From an unidentified bacterial endosymbiont (lineage in GTDB: Bacteria; Pseudomonadota; Gammaproteobacteria; Enterobacterales; Enterobacteriaceae): DNA of 64,000 nucleotides. Position numbers and translations under genes: made by a program. The notes below the pieces were generated by a model. That model was given only the letters and a program-made list of their open reading frames with translations. It was not told where the DNA came from and ran no database searches. Shown here piece after piece: positions 52,008 through 62,866 of this stretch. The DNA lies in the NCBI RefSeq assembly GCF_918797525.1, contig NZ_OU963893.1, positions 3,100,001 to 3,164,000 on the forward strand. Direction: 5' to 3'. Position 1 is the first letter of the stretch; each line of letters opens with the position of its first letter.

Positions 52008-54278
52008 CTACCCGTTATCTACGGACACGCCAAACCGCTGATGATACCAACGCGGTAAATAGTGATCCCGCAAACGTCGGATTTGCCAGTGATGTTGTTT
52101 AAAGGTCACCGATATCTGCCCGGAGTGAGGGGTATCGTGCCAGATGTAGCCCTCTTTTTGATAACGTTTAACTACCTTAAGCGATGGGAATCTCCACGCG
52201 TTATAACGCGCGGCAGAGGCCAACGCAATTTTTCCCTCTACCCGTTGCACCAGTGGCGCGGATGAAGAGGTATTGCTGCCATGATGAGGCACCTGTATAA
52301 GGGTAGAAGCCAGATAACGCCAGTAATGGCTAAGCATAGCCTGTTCCGCCAGCGCTTCAATATCGCCCGTCAACAATACGCTCTGCTCCCCGTCATCGAT
52401 TTTTACCACACAGGAGCGGTTATTACCTGTGGCGATGTTGCCTTCAGGTGGCCAGTGAACAGAAAAGGTTAGCCCCTGCCATGTCCATCGCTGCCCGCGA
52501 AAACAAGGTAGGTGCCCTGCCCACCGCAACGGGCTTCTGATCCACAACGCGGGCCACGTTTTTTTGAGCGACATCACCCCTCCCGTATGATCCCTGTGCT
52601 CATGGCTAAGAATGACGCCCTCTGGCTGTAGATGATGCCAGCGTAGCCACGGAATAATGATCTGTTCTCCGCTGTCGCCGCCCGGCCAGGCCAGCCCGGT
52701 ATCGTATAAAATCGCTTTACCCTGCCGTTCAATGACCATTGCCAGGCCCTGCCCGACATCTAACATATGCAGCGTCCAGCCCTCATGATTAACCGTTCGC
52801 CAGAAAGGAAACGCCAGCACAATGCTTAAGGCCAGACAGACTGCCGGGCAGATTCTCCAGGCACGGAAACGCCAACCCATGACGGCAAGCCACGGCAAAA
52901 GCGTCAGGTACTGCCAGCGCTCATCCACGCTCTGCCAGCCGTCAGGCAAGCCTTCCAGCAGCCGGAAAAGAACCTCAAGCGACCTATCGGCCGCCAGCCA
53001 GATGGCCGTTTCTAAGGGCGCCAGTGGCAGCAAATGCAGCAGCATGCCCAGCAGGATCAGCGGTACGGAAATAAAGGTGACCAGCGGGACGGCAAAAAGA
53101 TTAGCCACCAGTGAAGTGACGCTGAAACCATGAAAAATCATCACCTGAAGCGGCAACAACAGGAGTAACATTCCCGCTTGCAGATAAAGCAAATTGACCA
53201 ACGGCCGCACCCGACGATGCCAGCGCCACGGATAAAACGGCAGCCATTGATACCAGAATATGAGCGCAGCAACCGCAAACGCCGATAAGGCAAGGCTTTG
53301 CGATAACACGGCCAACGGGTCACACACCAGAATTGCCGCCACGCAGCATAGCCATACCTGCCAGGGCGACCACTGACGACCGCTAACCCGCAACGCGGCC
53401 ACTACGCCAAGTGAGATTACGGTGCGCAAAGCCGGGGGCTGTAAACCCGTCAGCCATGAATAGAATACCGCGAAGAGCAGTCCGGCGAATAAAGGCAACT
53501 GCCAGGCTATCCAGCGAACGGGCAGCACAAACTGGATGCCGCGGGCCAGTAGCCAGGCGATGGATGCAGCCAGAGCGATGTGTAAACCCGAAATCGCCAT
53601 CAGATGGAACGTACCGGTTTCACGCATCAGATTTTTTGTTTCTCGTGACACATTGAGGCGCTCGCCCATTCCCAGCCCAAGAATTATCGGCCCCCATGAG
53701 TATGCCGCTAGCGTCTCTTGCAGCGAGGTCAGGTATTGCGCGCGTAAACTGCAGCGGCTGTCGATGATCTCTGCATACGTAATCCTCCCGGTCAGCGTGC
53801 GATGTCGGGCAAAGGCGTTTTGCTGCGCATCATAGCCCCCGTCGTTCAATTCTCCGTGCACAGCCCTGAGGCGGACCATCATTGCCCAACGCTGGCCAGC
53901 ACATATCGGTTTCGGCAGGTCACTTCCATACAGCGTCACGCCCGTGGTAGCCCACCAGCGTTTACCGTCGTGGGCGATAACCTTCCCCTGATGCGTCGTA
54001 ACGCCATCGGTAGCGGTGATCTCGATCTCAACTCGTTGTGGTCCGGCGGTTAAATTCTGCATCGGCCAGACGCTCTCCTGGGCCGCCAGCACGCCCCAGA
54101 CAAAAAACAGTAACCCGATCCCCAGACAACGCAGCCACCTGCACTGCTGAGCGGCCATCACGACGCCGGCGGCAATAACCGCCAGGAGCGTATCAAGGCC
54201 GGGTAAAAACGGCATCCACAGCAACGGGATGATAGCCAGAATGGCACATGCGCTGACGGCGGGTATCCCCATGTTCAC
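52008..54278 (-). CDS. ycaI: YcaI, ComEC/Rec2-family DNA uptake channel
   Basis: 756-residue polytopic membrane protein of the ComEC family, the inner membrane channel for single-stranded DNA in competence. An N-terminal OB-like domain is followed by the Competence membrane domain (IILGLGMGERLNVSRETKNLMRETGTFHLMAISGLHIAL) and a C-terminal metallo-beta-lactamase-like domain with ILSHEHRDHTGG and VPHHGSNTSSS. In E. coli the homologue is needed for using DNA as a nutrient. The E. coli homologue is 754 residues. It is next to msbA on the same strand. Confidence 0.93.
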   Translation of the reverse strand: MNMGIPAVSACAILAIIPLLWMPFLPGLDTLLAVIAAGVVMAAQQCRWLRCLGIGLLFFVWGVLAAQESVWPMQNLTAGPQRVEIEITATDGVTTHQGKVIAHDGKRWWATTGVTLYGSDLPKPICAGQRWAMMVRLRAVHGELNDGGYDAQQNAFARHRTLTGRITYAEIIDSRCSLRAQYLTSLQETLAAYSWGPIILGLGMGERLNVSRETKNLMRETGTFHLMAISGLHIALAASIAWLLARGIQFVLPVRWIAWQLPLFAGLLFAVFYSWLTGLQPPALRTVISLGVVAALRVSGRQWSPWQVWLCCVAAILVCDPLAVLSQSLALSAFAVAALIFWYQWLPFYPWRWHRRVRPLVNLLYLQAGMLLLLLPLQVMIFHGFSVTSLVANLFAVPLVTFISVPLILLGMLLHLLPLAPLETAIWLAADRSLEVLFRLLEGLPDGWQSVDERWQYLTLLPWLAVMGWRFRAWRICPAVCLALSIVLAFPFWRTVNHEGWTLHMLDVGQGLAMVIERQGKAILYDTGLAWPGGDSGEQIIIPWLRWHHLQPEGVILSHEHRDHTGGVMSLKKTWPALWIRSPLRWAGHLPCFRGQRWTWQGLTFSVHWPPEGNIATGNNRSCVVKIDDGEQSVLLTGDIEALAEQAMLSHYWRYLASTLIQVPHHGSNTSSSAPLVQRVEGKIALASAARYNAWRFPSLKVVKRYQKEGYIWHDTPHSGQISVTFKQHHWQIRRLRDHYLPRWYHQRFGVSVDNG

Positions 54279-54428
54279 CTCCCTGTTTCCGGGCAGTATG
54301 CGAACAAAGCTGGACTACGTCAGTCGGGAAAAGAGAGCATTACAGCGAAGGCTGCAACATTCTTAAGCATTTGCAGCAATGCGAATCAGAAATTGCTGTG
54401 GGGCTTCAGAAATGAGAAAGAAGAGCAC

Positions 54429-54455
54429 AAAAAAAGCACCCGAAGGTGCTTTCTT
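54429..54455 (-). terminator. Terminator of ihfB
   Basis: On the minus strand AAAGCACC and GGTGCTTT form an 8-bp stem with a UUCG-type tetraloop followed by a T run, about 30 bp after the ihfB stop. Confidence 0.93.
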
Positions 54456-54484
54456 TTAAACCCAGTTTACCCTGAAGGCTAAAC

Positions 54485-54772
54485 TCAGTTGCCGTAAATG
54501 TTGGCGCGATCGCGCAATTCTTTGCCCGGTTTAAAGTGCGGAACGTATTTACCTTCCAGCTCAACTTTATCGCCCGTCTTCGGGTTACGCCCGGTACGTG
54601 GAGCACGATAGTGCAGAGAAAAACTACCGAAACCGCGGATTTCAATACGCTCGCCCTGGGCAAGAGTGGTGGCCATATGCTCCAGCATCTCTTTAACAGC
54701 ATCTTCCACAGCCTTCGCCGGGACATGCGGTTGCTGACTGGCAAGTCTTTCAATCAATTCTGACTTGGTCAT
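54485..54772 (-). CDS. ihfB: IHF beta subunit
   Basis: 95-residue DNA-bending protein of the HU/IHF family; with IHF-alpha it bends DNA at specific sites. It starts [20 protein letters not shown] and has the DNA-intercalating arm [12 protein letters not shown]. One extra Asn at the C-terminus compared with E. coli. The ATG at 54772 is the family start; an in-frame start 21 bp upstream would add MKGTGGI. It lies 168 bp downstream of rpsA. Confidence 0.97.
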   Translation of the reverse strand: MTKSELIERLASQQPHVPAKAVEDAVKEMLEHMATTLAQGERIEIRGFGSFSLHYRAPRTGRNPKTGDKVELEGKYVPHFKPGKELRDRANIYGN

Positions 54773-54820
54773 GATTCCTCCGGTTCCTTTCAAACCAATT
54801 AGCTAAACAGCTCATTAAAC

Positions 54821-54846
54821 AAGGGCGGCCGTAGCCGCCCTTTGTT
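54821..54846 (-). terminator. Terminator/attenuator between rpsA and ihfB
   Basis: AAGGGCGGC (54821-54829) and GCCGCCCTT (54834-54842) form a 9-bp stem with a 4-nt loop. Read on the minus strand it is followed by TGTTTAATG, a weak T tract, so partial read-through into ihfB is likely. Confidence 0.7.
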
Positions 54847-54940
54847 ATTGATTACAGGACGAATCCTGCAATCTGTCAAGTCTGCTCTTCATCCTTCTCA
54901 CCGCAAATGGGTTACAGATCAAACGATGTTGAGAACTTGA

Positions 54941-56614
54941 TTACTCGCCTTTAGCTGCTTTGAAAGCTTCAGCCATTGCGTTGTTAGAGAAGTTTGCATC
55001 TTCCTGTTTGTTAACAGTTGCGATTGCATCTTTCTCATCAGCTTCGTCTTTCGCACGAACAGACAGGCTGATTGCACGGTTCTTACGGTCAACACCGGTG
55101 AACTTAGCTTCAACGTCGTCGCCAACGCTCAGAACCAGAGTGGCATCTTCAACGCGGTCACGTGAAGCTTCGGAAGCGCGCAGGTAACCCTCAACGCCGT
55201 CAGCCAGTTCTACGGTTGCGCCTTTAGCGTCAACTGCAGTCACTTTACCGTTTACGATCGCACCTTTCTTGTTCAGTGCAACCCAGTTGTTGAACGGATC
55301 TTCTGCCAGCTGTTTAACGCCCAGAGAGATACGCTCACGCTCTGCGTCAACCTGCAGAACAACTGCAGCGATTTCGTCGCCTTTTTTGTATTCACGCACT
55401 GCTTCTTCGCCTGCAACGTTCCAGGAGATGTCAGACAGGTGAACCAGGCCGTCGATGCCGCCGTCCAGGCCGATGAAGATACCGAAGTCAGTGATAGACT
55501 TGATTTTACCTTCAACACGGTCGCCCTTGTTGTGGGTTTCCGCGAACTGCTGCCATGGATTATTTTTGCACTGTTTCAGGCCCAGGGAGATACGACGACG
55601 TTCTTCGTCGATATCCAGAACCATCACTTCCACGACGTCACCCACGTTAACAACTTTGGATGGGTGGATGTTTTTGTTGGTCCAGTCCATTTCGGAAACG
55701 TGTACCAGGCCTTCAACGCCTTCTTCGATTTCAACGAAGCAGCCGTAGTCAGTCAGGTTGGTTACGCGACCCGTCAGTTTAGTGCCTTCTGGGTAACGCT
55801 TAGCGATAGCAACCCATGGATCTTCGCCCAGCTGTTTCAGGCCGAGGGATACACGAGTACGTTCGCGGTCGAATTTCAGCACTTTAACGTTGATTTCATC
55901 GCCAACGTTCACGATTTCGCTTGGGTGCTTAACGCGTTTCCACGCCATGTCGGTGATGTGCAGCAGGCCATCAACGCCGCCCAGGTCAACGAATGCGCCG
56001 TAGTCAGTGAGGTTCTTAACGATACCTTTGACTTCCATGCCTTCCTGCAGGTTTTCCAGCAGCTGATCGCGTTCTGCGCTGTTTTCGGATTCGATAACGG
56101 CACGACGGGATACAACAACGTTGTTGCGCTTCTGGTCAAGCTTGATAACTTTGAACTCAAGCTCTTTGCCTTCCAGATGCAGGGTGTCACGAACTGGACG
56201 AACGTCTACCAGTGAACCTGGCAGGAACGCACGAATACCATTCAGCTCAACAGTGAAGCCACCTTTAACTTTGCCGTTGATAACACCGACTACAGTTTCA
56301 GCTTCTTCGTAAGCTTTTTCCAGCGTGATCCAGGCTTCGTGACGTTTAGCTTTCTCACGGGACAGCAGGGTTTCACCGAAGCCGTCTTCTACTGCATCCA
56401 GAGCAACGTCAACTTCGTCACCAACCTGGATTTCCAGCTCGCCCTGGGCGTTTTTGAACTGCTCTGCCGGAATGGCGGACTCAGATTTCAGACCGGCGTC
56501 AACCAGTACTACGTCTTTGTCGATAGCAACAACAACACCACGAACGATGGAACCCGGACGGGTTTCGATTGTTTTTAAGGATTCTTCAAATAGTTGAGCA
56601 AAAGATTCAGTCAT
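54941..56614 (-). CDS. rpsA: RpsA, ribosomal protein S1
   Basis: 557-residue protein with six S1/OB RNA-binding repeats (each with the type GxVxxxxdfGaFVdl, for example [17 protein letters not shown]). The first two bind the ribosome and the rest bind mRNA; it is required for translation of most mRNAs. The leader between cmk and rpsA (56615-56724) is GC-rich and structured, as expected for autogenous control by S1. Confidence 0.97.
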   Translation of the reverse strand: MTESFAQLFEESLKTIETRPGSIVRGVVVAIDKDVVLVDAGLKSESAIPAEQFKNAQGELEIQVGDEVDVALDAVEDGFGETLLSREKAKRHEAWITLEKAYEEAETVVGVINGKVKGGFTVELNGIRAFLPGSLVDVRPVRDTLHLEGKELEFKVIKLDQKRNNVVVSRRAVIESENSAERDQLLENLQEGMEVKGIVKNLTDYGAFVDLGGVDGLLHITDMAWKRVKHPSEIVNVGDEINVKVLKFDRERTRVSLGLKQLGEDPWVAIAKRYPEGTKLTGRVTNLTDYGCFVEIEEGVEGLVHVSEMDWTNKNIHPSKVVNVGDVVEVMVLDIDEERRRISLGLKQCKNNPWQQFAETHNKGDRVEGKIKSITDFGIFIGLDGGIDGLVHLSDISWNVAGEEAVREYKKGDEIAAVVLQVDAERERISLGVKQLAEDPFNNWVALNKKGAIVNGKVTAVDAKGATVELADGVEGYLRASEASRDRVEDATLVLSVGDDVEAKFTGVDRKNRAISLSVRAKDEADEKDAIATVNKQEDANFSNNAMAEAFKAAKGE

Positions 56615-56724
56615 GTTTAATCTTCAGGTTAATATAACGTCCACCTGGCTCCGTGCCGGATGGGGTTGTTTCACATACCCGCCTTCAGTCCATTGCAGCG
56701 GGGATACTGCTAAATAGGTCGCGA

Positions 56725-57408
56725 TTACGCGAGTGCCAGTTTTTGGCGCGCATATTGTAGCGCTTTTTCAATCACTTGCTCAATAGTTAAACTGGTGGAA
56801 TCCAGAACTAATGCATCTTCCGCAGGAACAAGCGGGGCGACGGCACGGTTGCGATCGCGGTCGTCGCGCTCTTTTATCTCAGATAAAAGGCGATCAAAGT
56901 TAACACTAAACCCCTTTTCCTGCAACTGAAGCATGCGGCGTTGAGCACGTTCTTCCGATGAGGCGTCAAGGAAAATTTTCACGGGAGCGTCCGGGAAAAC
57001 GACGGTTCCCATATCACGCCCGTCGGCGATCAGGCCCGGTGCTTCACGGAAACCGCGCTGGCGGCGCAACAACGCTTCGCGTACGCGCGGGAACGCAGCG
57101 ACCTGAGAGGCCGCGTTTGCGACGTCCTGGGTCCGAATTTCAGCGCTCACGTCTTCCCCTTCCAGGATCACTTCGAGGTTGCCGTCAGTAGAGACAAAAC
57201 GCACATCCAGATGCGCAGCCAGCGGTACCAGCGCCTCTTCAGAGGCAACGTCCACATGGTGATGCAAGGCCGCCAGCGTCAGCACGCGATAGATTGCTCC
57301 CGAATCTAAAAGATGCCATTGCAATGCTTCCGCCATCGCTTTGCACAGAGTACCTTTCCCTGCGCCACTTGGCCCATCAATGGTGATTACCGGGGCAACT
57401 GCCGTCAT
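56725..57408 (-). CDS. cmk: Cmk, cytidylate kinase
   Basis: 227-residue NMP kinase that phosphorylates CMP and dCMP. The P-loop is [23 protein letters not shown]; the CMP-binding insert includes the [11 protein letters not shown] block and the lid is rich in Arg/Asp ([15 protein letters not shown]). Upstream of rpsA on the same strand. In E. coli ycaL lies between aroA and cmk; here the gap to aroA is only 188 bp, so ycaL is absent. Confidence 0.96.
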   Translation of the reverse strand: MTAVAPVITIDGPSGAGKGTLCKAMAEALQWHLLDSGAIYRVLTLAALHHHVDVASEEALVPLAAHLDVRFVSTDGNLEVILEGEDVSAEIRTQDVANAASQVAAFPRVREALLRRQRGFREAPGLIADGRDMGTVVFPDAPVKIFLDASSEERAQRRMLQLQEKGFSVNFDRLLSEIKERDDRDRNRAVAPLVPAEDALVLDSTSLTIEQVIEKALQYARQKLALA

Positions 57409-57563
57409 CTTTTTCTCCTTAATTAAGGCATACCGTTAACATAAACGCCGCGCATTATACGCGCCAACGTGCGCAACTGTTACCTTTGCGTGCAAATTAC
57501 CGAATGATAGAAGCAGAGTGTAGAAGAAATAAGCGCGGGTGTTCATCAGGAACCGTAAGGAAA

Positions 57564-57588
57564 TGATGCCGCACCCGAAGATGCGGCA
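57564..57588 (-). terminator. Hairpin after aroA
   Basis: TGCCGCA and TGCGGCA (57567-57573 and 57582-57588) form a 7-bp stem with an 8-nt loop, followed on the minus strand by TCATTTCCTT, a weak intrinsic terminator. Confidence 0.55.
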
Positions 57589-57596
57589 GAGCGTCA

Positions 57597-58880
57597 TCAG
57601 GCCAGCGTACTGATGCGCGCCAGCTGCCCGAAGTAGTCCGGGAAGGTTTTCGCCGTGCACTTCGGATCGAGGATGGTGACCGGGGTATCCGACAGCGCCA
57701 CCAGCGAGAAACACATCGCCATACGGTGATCGTTGTAGGTGCCAATTTGCGCGGACTGCAGTTTTACCGGCGGCGTGACGCGAATGTAGTCTTCGCCCTC
57801 TTCAACGTGAGCGCCAACTTTACGCAGCTCAGTCGCCATCGCAAACAGGCGATCGGTTTCTTTTACGCGCCAGTTATAGATGTTGCGCAGCGTCGTGGTG
57901 CCATTGGCGAATAACGCCGCCGTCGCAATGGTCATTGCCGCATCCGGGATATGGTTCATGTCCATATCAATGGCGTTAAGTTCGCCGCGTGTACAGGAGA
58001 TGAAGTCATCGCCCCAGGTCACCACGGCGCCCATTTTCTCCAGCACATCGGCAAAACGGATGTCGCCCTGCACGCTGTTACGGCCTATGCCGGTGACTTT
58101 CACCGTACCGCCTTTAATCGCGCCAGCGGCAAGGAAATAAGACGCGGAAGATGCATCGCCTTCAACCAGATAGGTGCCCGGAGAGTGATACTGCTGCGCC
58201 CCACGCACCACGAATCGCTGATACGCCTCGTTTTCAACCTCAACGCCAAAGGTCTTCATCAGGTGCAACGTGATGTCGATGTACGGTTTCGAGACCAGAT
58301 CGCCTTTGATTGTAATCACCGTATCCTGCGGCGCCAGCGGGGCAGTCATCAGCAACGCGGTCAGGAACTGGCTGGAGACGCTGCCGTCAACCTCAACGTG
58401 ACCGCCGGTAAACCCCCCGCGCAAACGCAACGGCGGGTAGTTTTCCTGCTCCAGATATTCAATCTGCGCGCCGCCCTGACGCAGGGCATCGACCAGATGA
58501 CCAATCGGTCGCTCTTTCATGCGCGGTTCGCCGGTCAGGACGATGTTGTTGCTGCCCAGACACAGCGCGGCCGCCAGCGGACGCATTGCGGTACCCGCGT
58601 TGCCCAGGAAAAGCGCAAGCTCATCTATGGAACGTAACGCGCCGCCGTTGCCGGTCACTTCACATCGGGTACGATCGTCAGAGAGTGTGTAATGAACGCC
58701 CAACGCTTTCAGCGCATTGAGCATATGGCGCACGTCATCGCTGTCCAGCAGGTTAGTGAGGACGGTCGTGCCGTTTGCCAGCGCTGCCAGCAGCAGAGCG
58801 CGGTTCGAGACACTTTTTGAACCAGGCAGATTAATGGTGCCATCCACCCGCGCGATAGGTTGTAACGTCAGGGATTCCAT
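57597..58880 (-). CDS. aroA: AroA, EPSP synthase
   Basis: 427-residue enzyme that joins shikimate 3-phosphate and phosphoenolpyruvate in the shikimate pathway; target of glyphosate. Class I motifs are present: [27 protein letters not shown] (glyphosate-sensitive type, with Gly and Pro at the usual places) and GEPRMKERP. It lies 69 bp after serC in the conserved serC-aroA operon. Confidence 0.97.
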   Translation of the reverse strand: MESLTLQPIARVDGTINLPGSKSVSNRALLLAALANGTTVLTNLLDSDDVRHMLNALKALGVHYTLSDDRTRCEVTGNGGALRSIDELALFLGNAGTAMRPLAAALCLGSNNIVLTGEPRMKERPIGHLVDALRQGGAQIEYLEQENYPPLRLRGGFTGGHVEVDGSVSSQFLTALLMTAPLAPQDTVITIKGDLVSKPYIDITLHLMKTFGVEVENEAYQRFVVRGAQQYHSPGTYLVEGDASSASYFLAAGAIKGGTVKVTGIGRNSVQGDIRFADVLEKMGAVVTWGDDFISCTRGELNAIDMDMNHIPDAAMTIATAALFANGTTTLRNIYNWRVKETDRLFAMATELRKVGAHVEEGEDYIRVTPPVKLQSAQIGTYNDHRMAMCFSLVALSDTPVTILDPKCTAKTFPDYFGQLARISTLA

Positions 58881-58907
58881 GAAACTTCACTCTCAACTCA
58901 ACATAAT

Positions 58908-58935
58908 AAAAAACCCCGCAGCCGCGCTACGGGGG
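58908..58935 (-). terminator. Intergenic terminator within the serC-aroA operon
   Basis: On the minus strand CGGGG-AGC and GCT-CGGGG-type arms (58914-58922 with 58926-58934, one mismatch) fold into a GC-rich hairpin followed by six T. It lies between serC and aroA and would lower aroA expression relative to serC, as described for enteric serC-aroA operons. Confidence 0.75.
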
Positions 58936-58949
58936 TGATAACGGGGCGA

Positions 58950-60038
58950 TTAACCGTGACGACGTTCGAAATCAATCATGAATTCGGTCAATGCCTTAAC
59001 GCCTTCCAGCGGCATGGCGTTATAGATAGAGGCGCGCATACCACCCACGACACGGTGGCCTTTCAGCGCGTGCAGGCCTGCGGCGAACGACTCTTCCAGG
59101 AAGAGTTTATCCAGGCTGTTGTCCGCCAACTGGAACGGCACGTTCATGCGGGAACGGTTCGCTTTCGCCACGTCATTGCGGTAGAAGCCGCTTTTATCGA
59201 TAGTGGCGTAGAGCAGGTCCGATTTTTGCTGATTGATCTTGTCCATTTGCGCCACGCCACCCTTTTGCTTCAGCCATTTGAAGACCAGGCCGGAAAGATA
59301 CCACGCAAACGTCGGCGGCGTGTTGAACATAGAGTCGTTATCGTTGAGCACGGTGTAATCAATAATCGACGGGCAGGAAGTGTGGGCTTTGCCCAGCAGG
59401 TCTTCGCACACAAGGACGATAGTCAGCCCGGCGGGACCAATATTTTTTTGAGCGCCAGCATAGATAACGCCGTAACGGCTGACATCCAGCGGCGTGGAAA
59501 GGATTGTGGAAGAGAGATCTGCCGTGACCACCACGTTCTCACCAAAGTGTGGCTCTTCGTGAATGGCGATACCGTCGATGGTTTCGTTCGGGCAATAGTG
59601 CAGGTATGCGGCATCAGCGGAAAGCTGCCACTCGCGCATCGGCTTAACAGCACGCAGGCCGTCAACAGTCACTTTGGCGTCGATGACGTTCGGGGTGCAG
59701 TATTTATGCGCTTCTTTTACCGCACTGGCCGCCCAGTAGCCTGCATCAACATAATCGGCCGTGGTTTTATCGCCCAGAAGATTGAGCGGGATGCCCGCAA
59801 ACTGACCGCGGCCACCGCCGTGGCAGAACAATACTTTGTAGTTCGAGGGAATGTTCAGCAGATCGCGAAAATCTTTTTCTGCCTCTTCCGCCACCTGAAT
59901 GAATTCTTTACCACGATGGCTGATTTCCATCACCGACGTACCCAGACCGTTCCAGTCACACAGCTCCTGTTGCGCCTGTTTAAGTACATCTGCCGGTAAC
60001 ATTGCTGGACCTGAACTGAAATTAAAGACTTGAGCCAT
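58950..60038 (-). CDS. serC: SerC, phosphoserine/phosphohydroxythreonine aminotransferase
   Basis: 362-residue PLP enzyme for serine and pyridoxal phosphate synthesis. It starts [19 protein letters not shown]; the PLP lysine lies in [13 protein letters not shown]. Promoter-proximal gene of serC-aroA. The 162-bp upstream region should hold the Lrp/CRP-responsive promoter known from E. coli, but I did not assign sites. Confidence 0.96.
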   Translation of the reverse strand: MAQVFNFSSGPAMLPADVLKQAQQELCDWNGLGTSVMEISHRGKEFIQVAEEAEKDFRDLLNIPSNYKVLFCHGGGRGQFAGIPLNLLGDKTTADYVDAGYWAASAVKEAHKYCTPNVIDAKVTVDGLRAVKPMREWQLSADAAYLHYCPNETIDGIAIHEEPHFGENVVVTADLSSTILSTPLDVSRYGVIYAGAQKNIGPAGLTIVLVCEDLLGKAHTSCPSIIDYTVLNDNDSMFNTPPTFAWYLSGLVFKWLKQKGGVAQMDKINQQKSDLLYATIDKSGFYRNDVAKANRSRMNVPFQLADNSLDKLFLEESFAAGLHALKGHRVVGGMRASIYNAMPLEGVKALTEFMIDFERRHG

Positions 60039-60200
60039 TTCCCCTCACCACGCTAAAAGCCATAAGTTATAACTGTGGATATCGGTTTTATCATTCAGTG
60101 ACACGCGCCGCAATGTCTAAAACTTATGACCGGTGAAATGTGCTCGTCATCACACAATACAATCTGCCACCTTGCGGTAACAAAACCGACAAAATAGCTG

Positions 60201-60893
60201 TCAGGTAATACGTTTAGCCCGGCTAACCCGCGACCATTCCGGATTTGCGCAGCGTGGACATAATTGATGGTCCCCCGCCTGTAGAGCAATAACATGGCTA
60301 CATCTTACACAGGCGTACTCTTGTGACTCAGGAACGGTCGTAAACCGCTCAACGAAGCTGTCTGGCAAAATGCACAGCCCCGGTTTCACCTCATCATCGG
60401 CATAGTAATAAACGCTGATTTGTCCGTTGGTCTCCATTATGGCCAGCCGTACCTGCCCCAGTTGTTCAACGCTGCTGATTCGAAGCTCCATAAAGAACTC
60501 AAGCTCTGTCATATTGGCTGCGCGAACGTTCTCCCAGGCCAACCGCCCTTCTTCCACAATAACAACCGGTTTCCCTTCAAACAGATCTTCCAGTTTTTCA
60601 CTTTTCGACATCAGCCACATCACCAGCCGGTACAGCAAGGCCAGTGAGACGAAGACGATAAAGACCGGCACCATCGGCACATCGTCATAAAAGGCGACAT
60701 CCCCCGCCGCGGATCCGAGGGTGAGGATGATCAACACTTCAAAAAGCGACATCTGCCGCACGCCGCGACGCCCGGTGATCTTGAGAAACAGAAACACCAG
60801 GACAAAGGTATAAAGACTACGCAGCGCGACCTCCCACAAAAATTCAGGAGGAACTTTGTCAAACGCCATCCGCTGGAGATCGAAAGCTTTCAT
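60201..60893 (-). CDS. ycaP: YcaP, DUF421/YetF-family membrane protein
   Basis: 230-residue inner membrane protein with three N-terminal helices (VALRSLYTFVLVFLFLKITGRRG; LFEVLIILTLGSAAGDV; VPVFIVFVSLALLYRLVMWL), a DUF421 cytoplasmic domain (residues about 90-165) and a C-terminal zinc-ribbon-like segment with CVRC and CPRC. The ATG at 60893 (MKAFDLQRMAFDKVPPEF) gives the E. coli length. No function is established. It is divergent from ycaO. Confidence 0.92.
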   Translation of the reverse strand: MKAFDLQRMAFDKVPPEFLWEVALRSLYTFVLVFLFLKITGRRGVRQMSLFEVLIILTLGSAAGDVAFYDDVPMVPVFIVFVSLALLYRLVMWLMSKSEKLEDLFEGKPVVIVEEGRLAWENVRAANMTELEFFMELRISSVEQLGQVRLAIMETNGQISVYYYADDEVKPGLCILPDSFVERFTTVPESQEYACVRCSHVIALQAGDHQLCPRCANPEWSRVSRAKRIT

Positions 60894-61020
60894 TTTTCTA
60901 TGCCTTAACAGTGGTTTACTGCCAGTAAGCATAGCTCAGCCTTTTATTTTCGCCGAAGATAGCACCTGTCACGCAAAACCCGTATCATTGCGCGCTTTAC
61001 GTACGATAAAAGTGAACGCC

Positions 61021-62781
61021 ATGACTCAAACGTTTATCCCCGGCAAAGACGCCGCCCTGGAAGATTCCATCGCTCGCTTCCAGCAGAAACTGACCGACCT
61101 GGGCTTTAATATCGAAGAAGCCTCCTGGCTGAACCCGGTGCCTCACGTCTGGTCCGTGCATATTCGCGATAAAGACTGTGCACTGTGCTTTACCAACGGT
61201 AAAGGCGCGACGAAAAAAGCGGCACTGGCCTCGGCGCTGGGTGAGTATTTTGAACGTCTGTCGACCAACTATTTCTTCGCCGACTTCTGGCTGGGTGAAA
61301 CCCTTGCGAACGGCCCGTTCGTTCATTACCCGAACGAAAAATGGTTCCCGCTGCCCGAAGACGACGAACTGCCTGAAGGCATTCTTGATCCGCGCTTACG
61401 CGCGTTTTACGCTCCAGAAAACGAGCTGACAGCAAGTATGCTCATCGACTTGCAGTCAGGTAACGAAGCACGCGGTATCTGTGCCCTGCCGTTCACTCGT
61501 CAGTCTGATGAGCAGACCGTCTATATTCCGATGAACATTGTCGGGAACCTGTATGTCTCTAACGGCATGTCCGCCGGTAATACCCGCAATGAAGCGCGCG
61601 TACAGGGTCTGTCTGAAGTTTTTGAGCGTCACATCAAAAACCGCATCATTGCCGAGTCCATCAGCCTGCCGGTGATCCCAACTGAGGTGCTGGCACGCTA
61701 TCCAGGGGTGGTGGAATCTATCGCAAAACTGGAAGCCGAAGGCTTCCCAATCTTCGCGTATGACGGCTCGCTGGGCGGGAAATATCCGGTCATTTGCGTG
61801 GTGCTGTTCAACCCGGCTAACGGCACTTGCTTCGCCTCTTTTGGTGCACACCCGGACTTCGGCGTGGCGCTGGAGCGTACAGTGACCGAGCTGCTGCAGG
61901 GGCGGAGTCTGAAAGATCTCGACGTGTTCACCCCGCCAACCTTCGATGATGAAGAGGTCGCTGAGCATACCAACCTTGAAACCCACTTCATCGATTCCAG
62001 CGGCGCTATCTCCTGGGATATGTTTAAGCAGGACGCGGATTATCCGTTTGTGGACTGGAGCTTTGCCGGTACTACCGAAGAAGAGTTCGCCACCCTGATG
62101 GCTATCTTCACAGCGGAAGATCAAGAAGTCTATATTGCTGACTACGAGCACCTGGGCGTTTACGCTTGCCGCATTATTGTGCCTGGGATGTCCGATATTT
62201 ATCCTGCTGAGGATCTGTGGCTGGCGAATAACAGCATGGGCGCACACCTGCGCGAAACGCTGCTGGTCTTGCCGGGTAGCGAGTGGGAGAAAGAAGAATA
62301 TCTTAACCTGATAACCCAACTGGACGAAGAAGGCCACGATGATTTCACCCGCGTACGCGAGCTGCTGGGTCTGGCGACGGGTAAAGACAACGGCTGGTAT
62401 ACTCTGCGTATCGGCGAGCTGAAAGCCATGCTGGCGCTGGCGGGCGGCGATCTGGATCAGGCTCTTGCATGGACGGAATGGACCATGGAATTCAACCAGT
62501 CCGTCTTCTCTGCCGAGCGCACCAACTACTACCGCTGCCTGCAAACCTTTCTGCTGCTTGCTCAGGAAGAAGAACGAGAGCCGCTGCAATATCTGAATGC
62601 ATTTGTACGTATGTACGGTGCCGACGCAGTAGAAGCGGCCAGCGCGGCACTGAGCGGTGAAGAACCGTTCTACGGCCTTCAGGCCGTCGATAGCGATTTG
62701 AAAGCCTTCCCGGCGCATCAGTCGCTGTTGAATGCTTATGAGAAACTGCAGAAAGCCAAAGCCGCTTACTGGTTAAAATAA
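61021..62781 (+). CDS. ycaO: YcaO, ATP-dependent cyclodehydratase-like protein
   Basis: 586-residue YcaO-domain enzyme. YcaO proteins activate amide backbones with ATP, usually to make azolines in peptides. ATP/Mg-binding glutamates are visible in ALGEYFERL and in NEARVQGLSEVFERH. The last 150 or so residues form a TPR-like helical domain. The C-terminal proline-rich tail typical of azoline-forming members is absent (ends AKAAYWLK), and no precursor peptide or dehydrogenase partner lies nearby. In E. coli, YcaO is linked to beta-methylthiolation of ribosomal protein S12 with RimO. The ATG at 61021 gives the family start; longer in-frame starts overlap ycaP. Confidence 0.94.
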   Translation: MTQTFIPGKDAALEDSIARFQQKLTDLGFNIEEASWLNPVPHVWSVHIRDKDCALCFTNGKGATKKAALASALGEYFERLSTNYFFADFWLGETLANGPFVHYPNEKWFPLPEDDELPEGILDPRLRAFYAPENELTASMLIDLQSGNEARGICALPFTRQSDEQTVYIPMNIVGNLYVSNGMSAGNTRNEARVQGLSEVFERHIKNRIIAESISLPVIPTEVLARYPGVVESIAKLEAEGFPIFAYDGSLGGKYPVICVVLFNPANGTCFASFGAHPDFGVALERTVTELLQGRSLKDLDVFTPPTFDDEEVAEHTNLETHFIDSSGAISWDMFKQDADYPFVDWSFAGTTEEEFATLMAIFTAEDQEVYIADYEHLGVYACRIIVPGMSDIYPAEDLWLANNSMGAHLRETLLVLPGSEWEKEEYLNLITQLDEEGHDDFTRVRELLGLATGKDNGWYTLRIGELKAMLALAGGDLDQALAWTEWTMEFNQSVFSAERTNYYRCLQTFLLLAQEEEREPLQYLNAFVRMYGADAVEAASAALSGEEPFYGLQAVDSDLKAFPAHQSLLNAYEKLQKAKAAYWLK

Positions 62782-62834
62782 GCGCACATCACAGTAGCGA
62801 CAGTAGGCGTATTCACTCGCCTGGGCTATATTAC

Positions 62835-62866
62835 GGGGCAATTTCATTGCCCCCTTTTTTATTTTT
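62835..62866 (+). terminator. Terminator of ycaO
   Basis: GGGGCAAT (62835-62842) and ATTGCCCC (62846-62853) with loop TTC are followed by CTTTTTTATTTTTT. Confidence 0.93.

Noticed and set aside
61456-62718. 420-codon open frame on the minus strand inside ycaO
   Set aside because: Antisense shadow of a highly conserved gene in GC-rich DNA.
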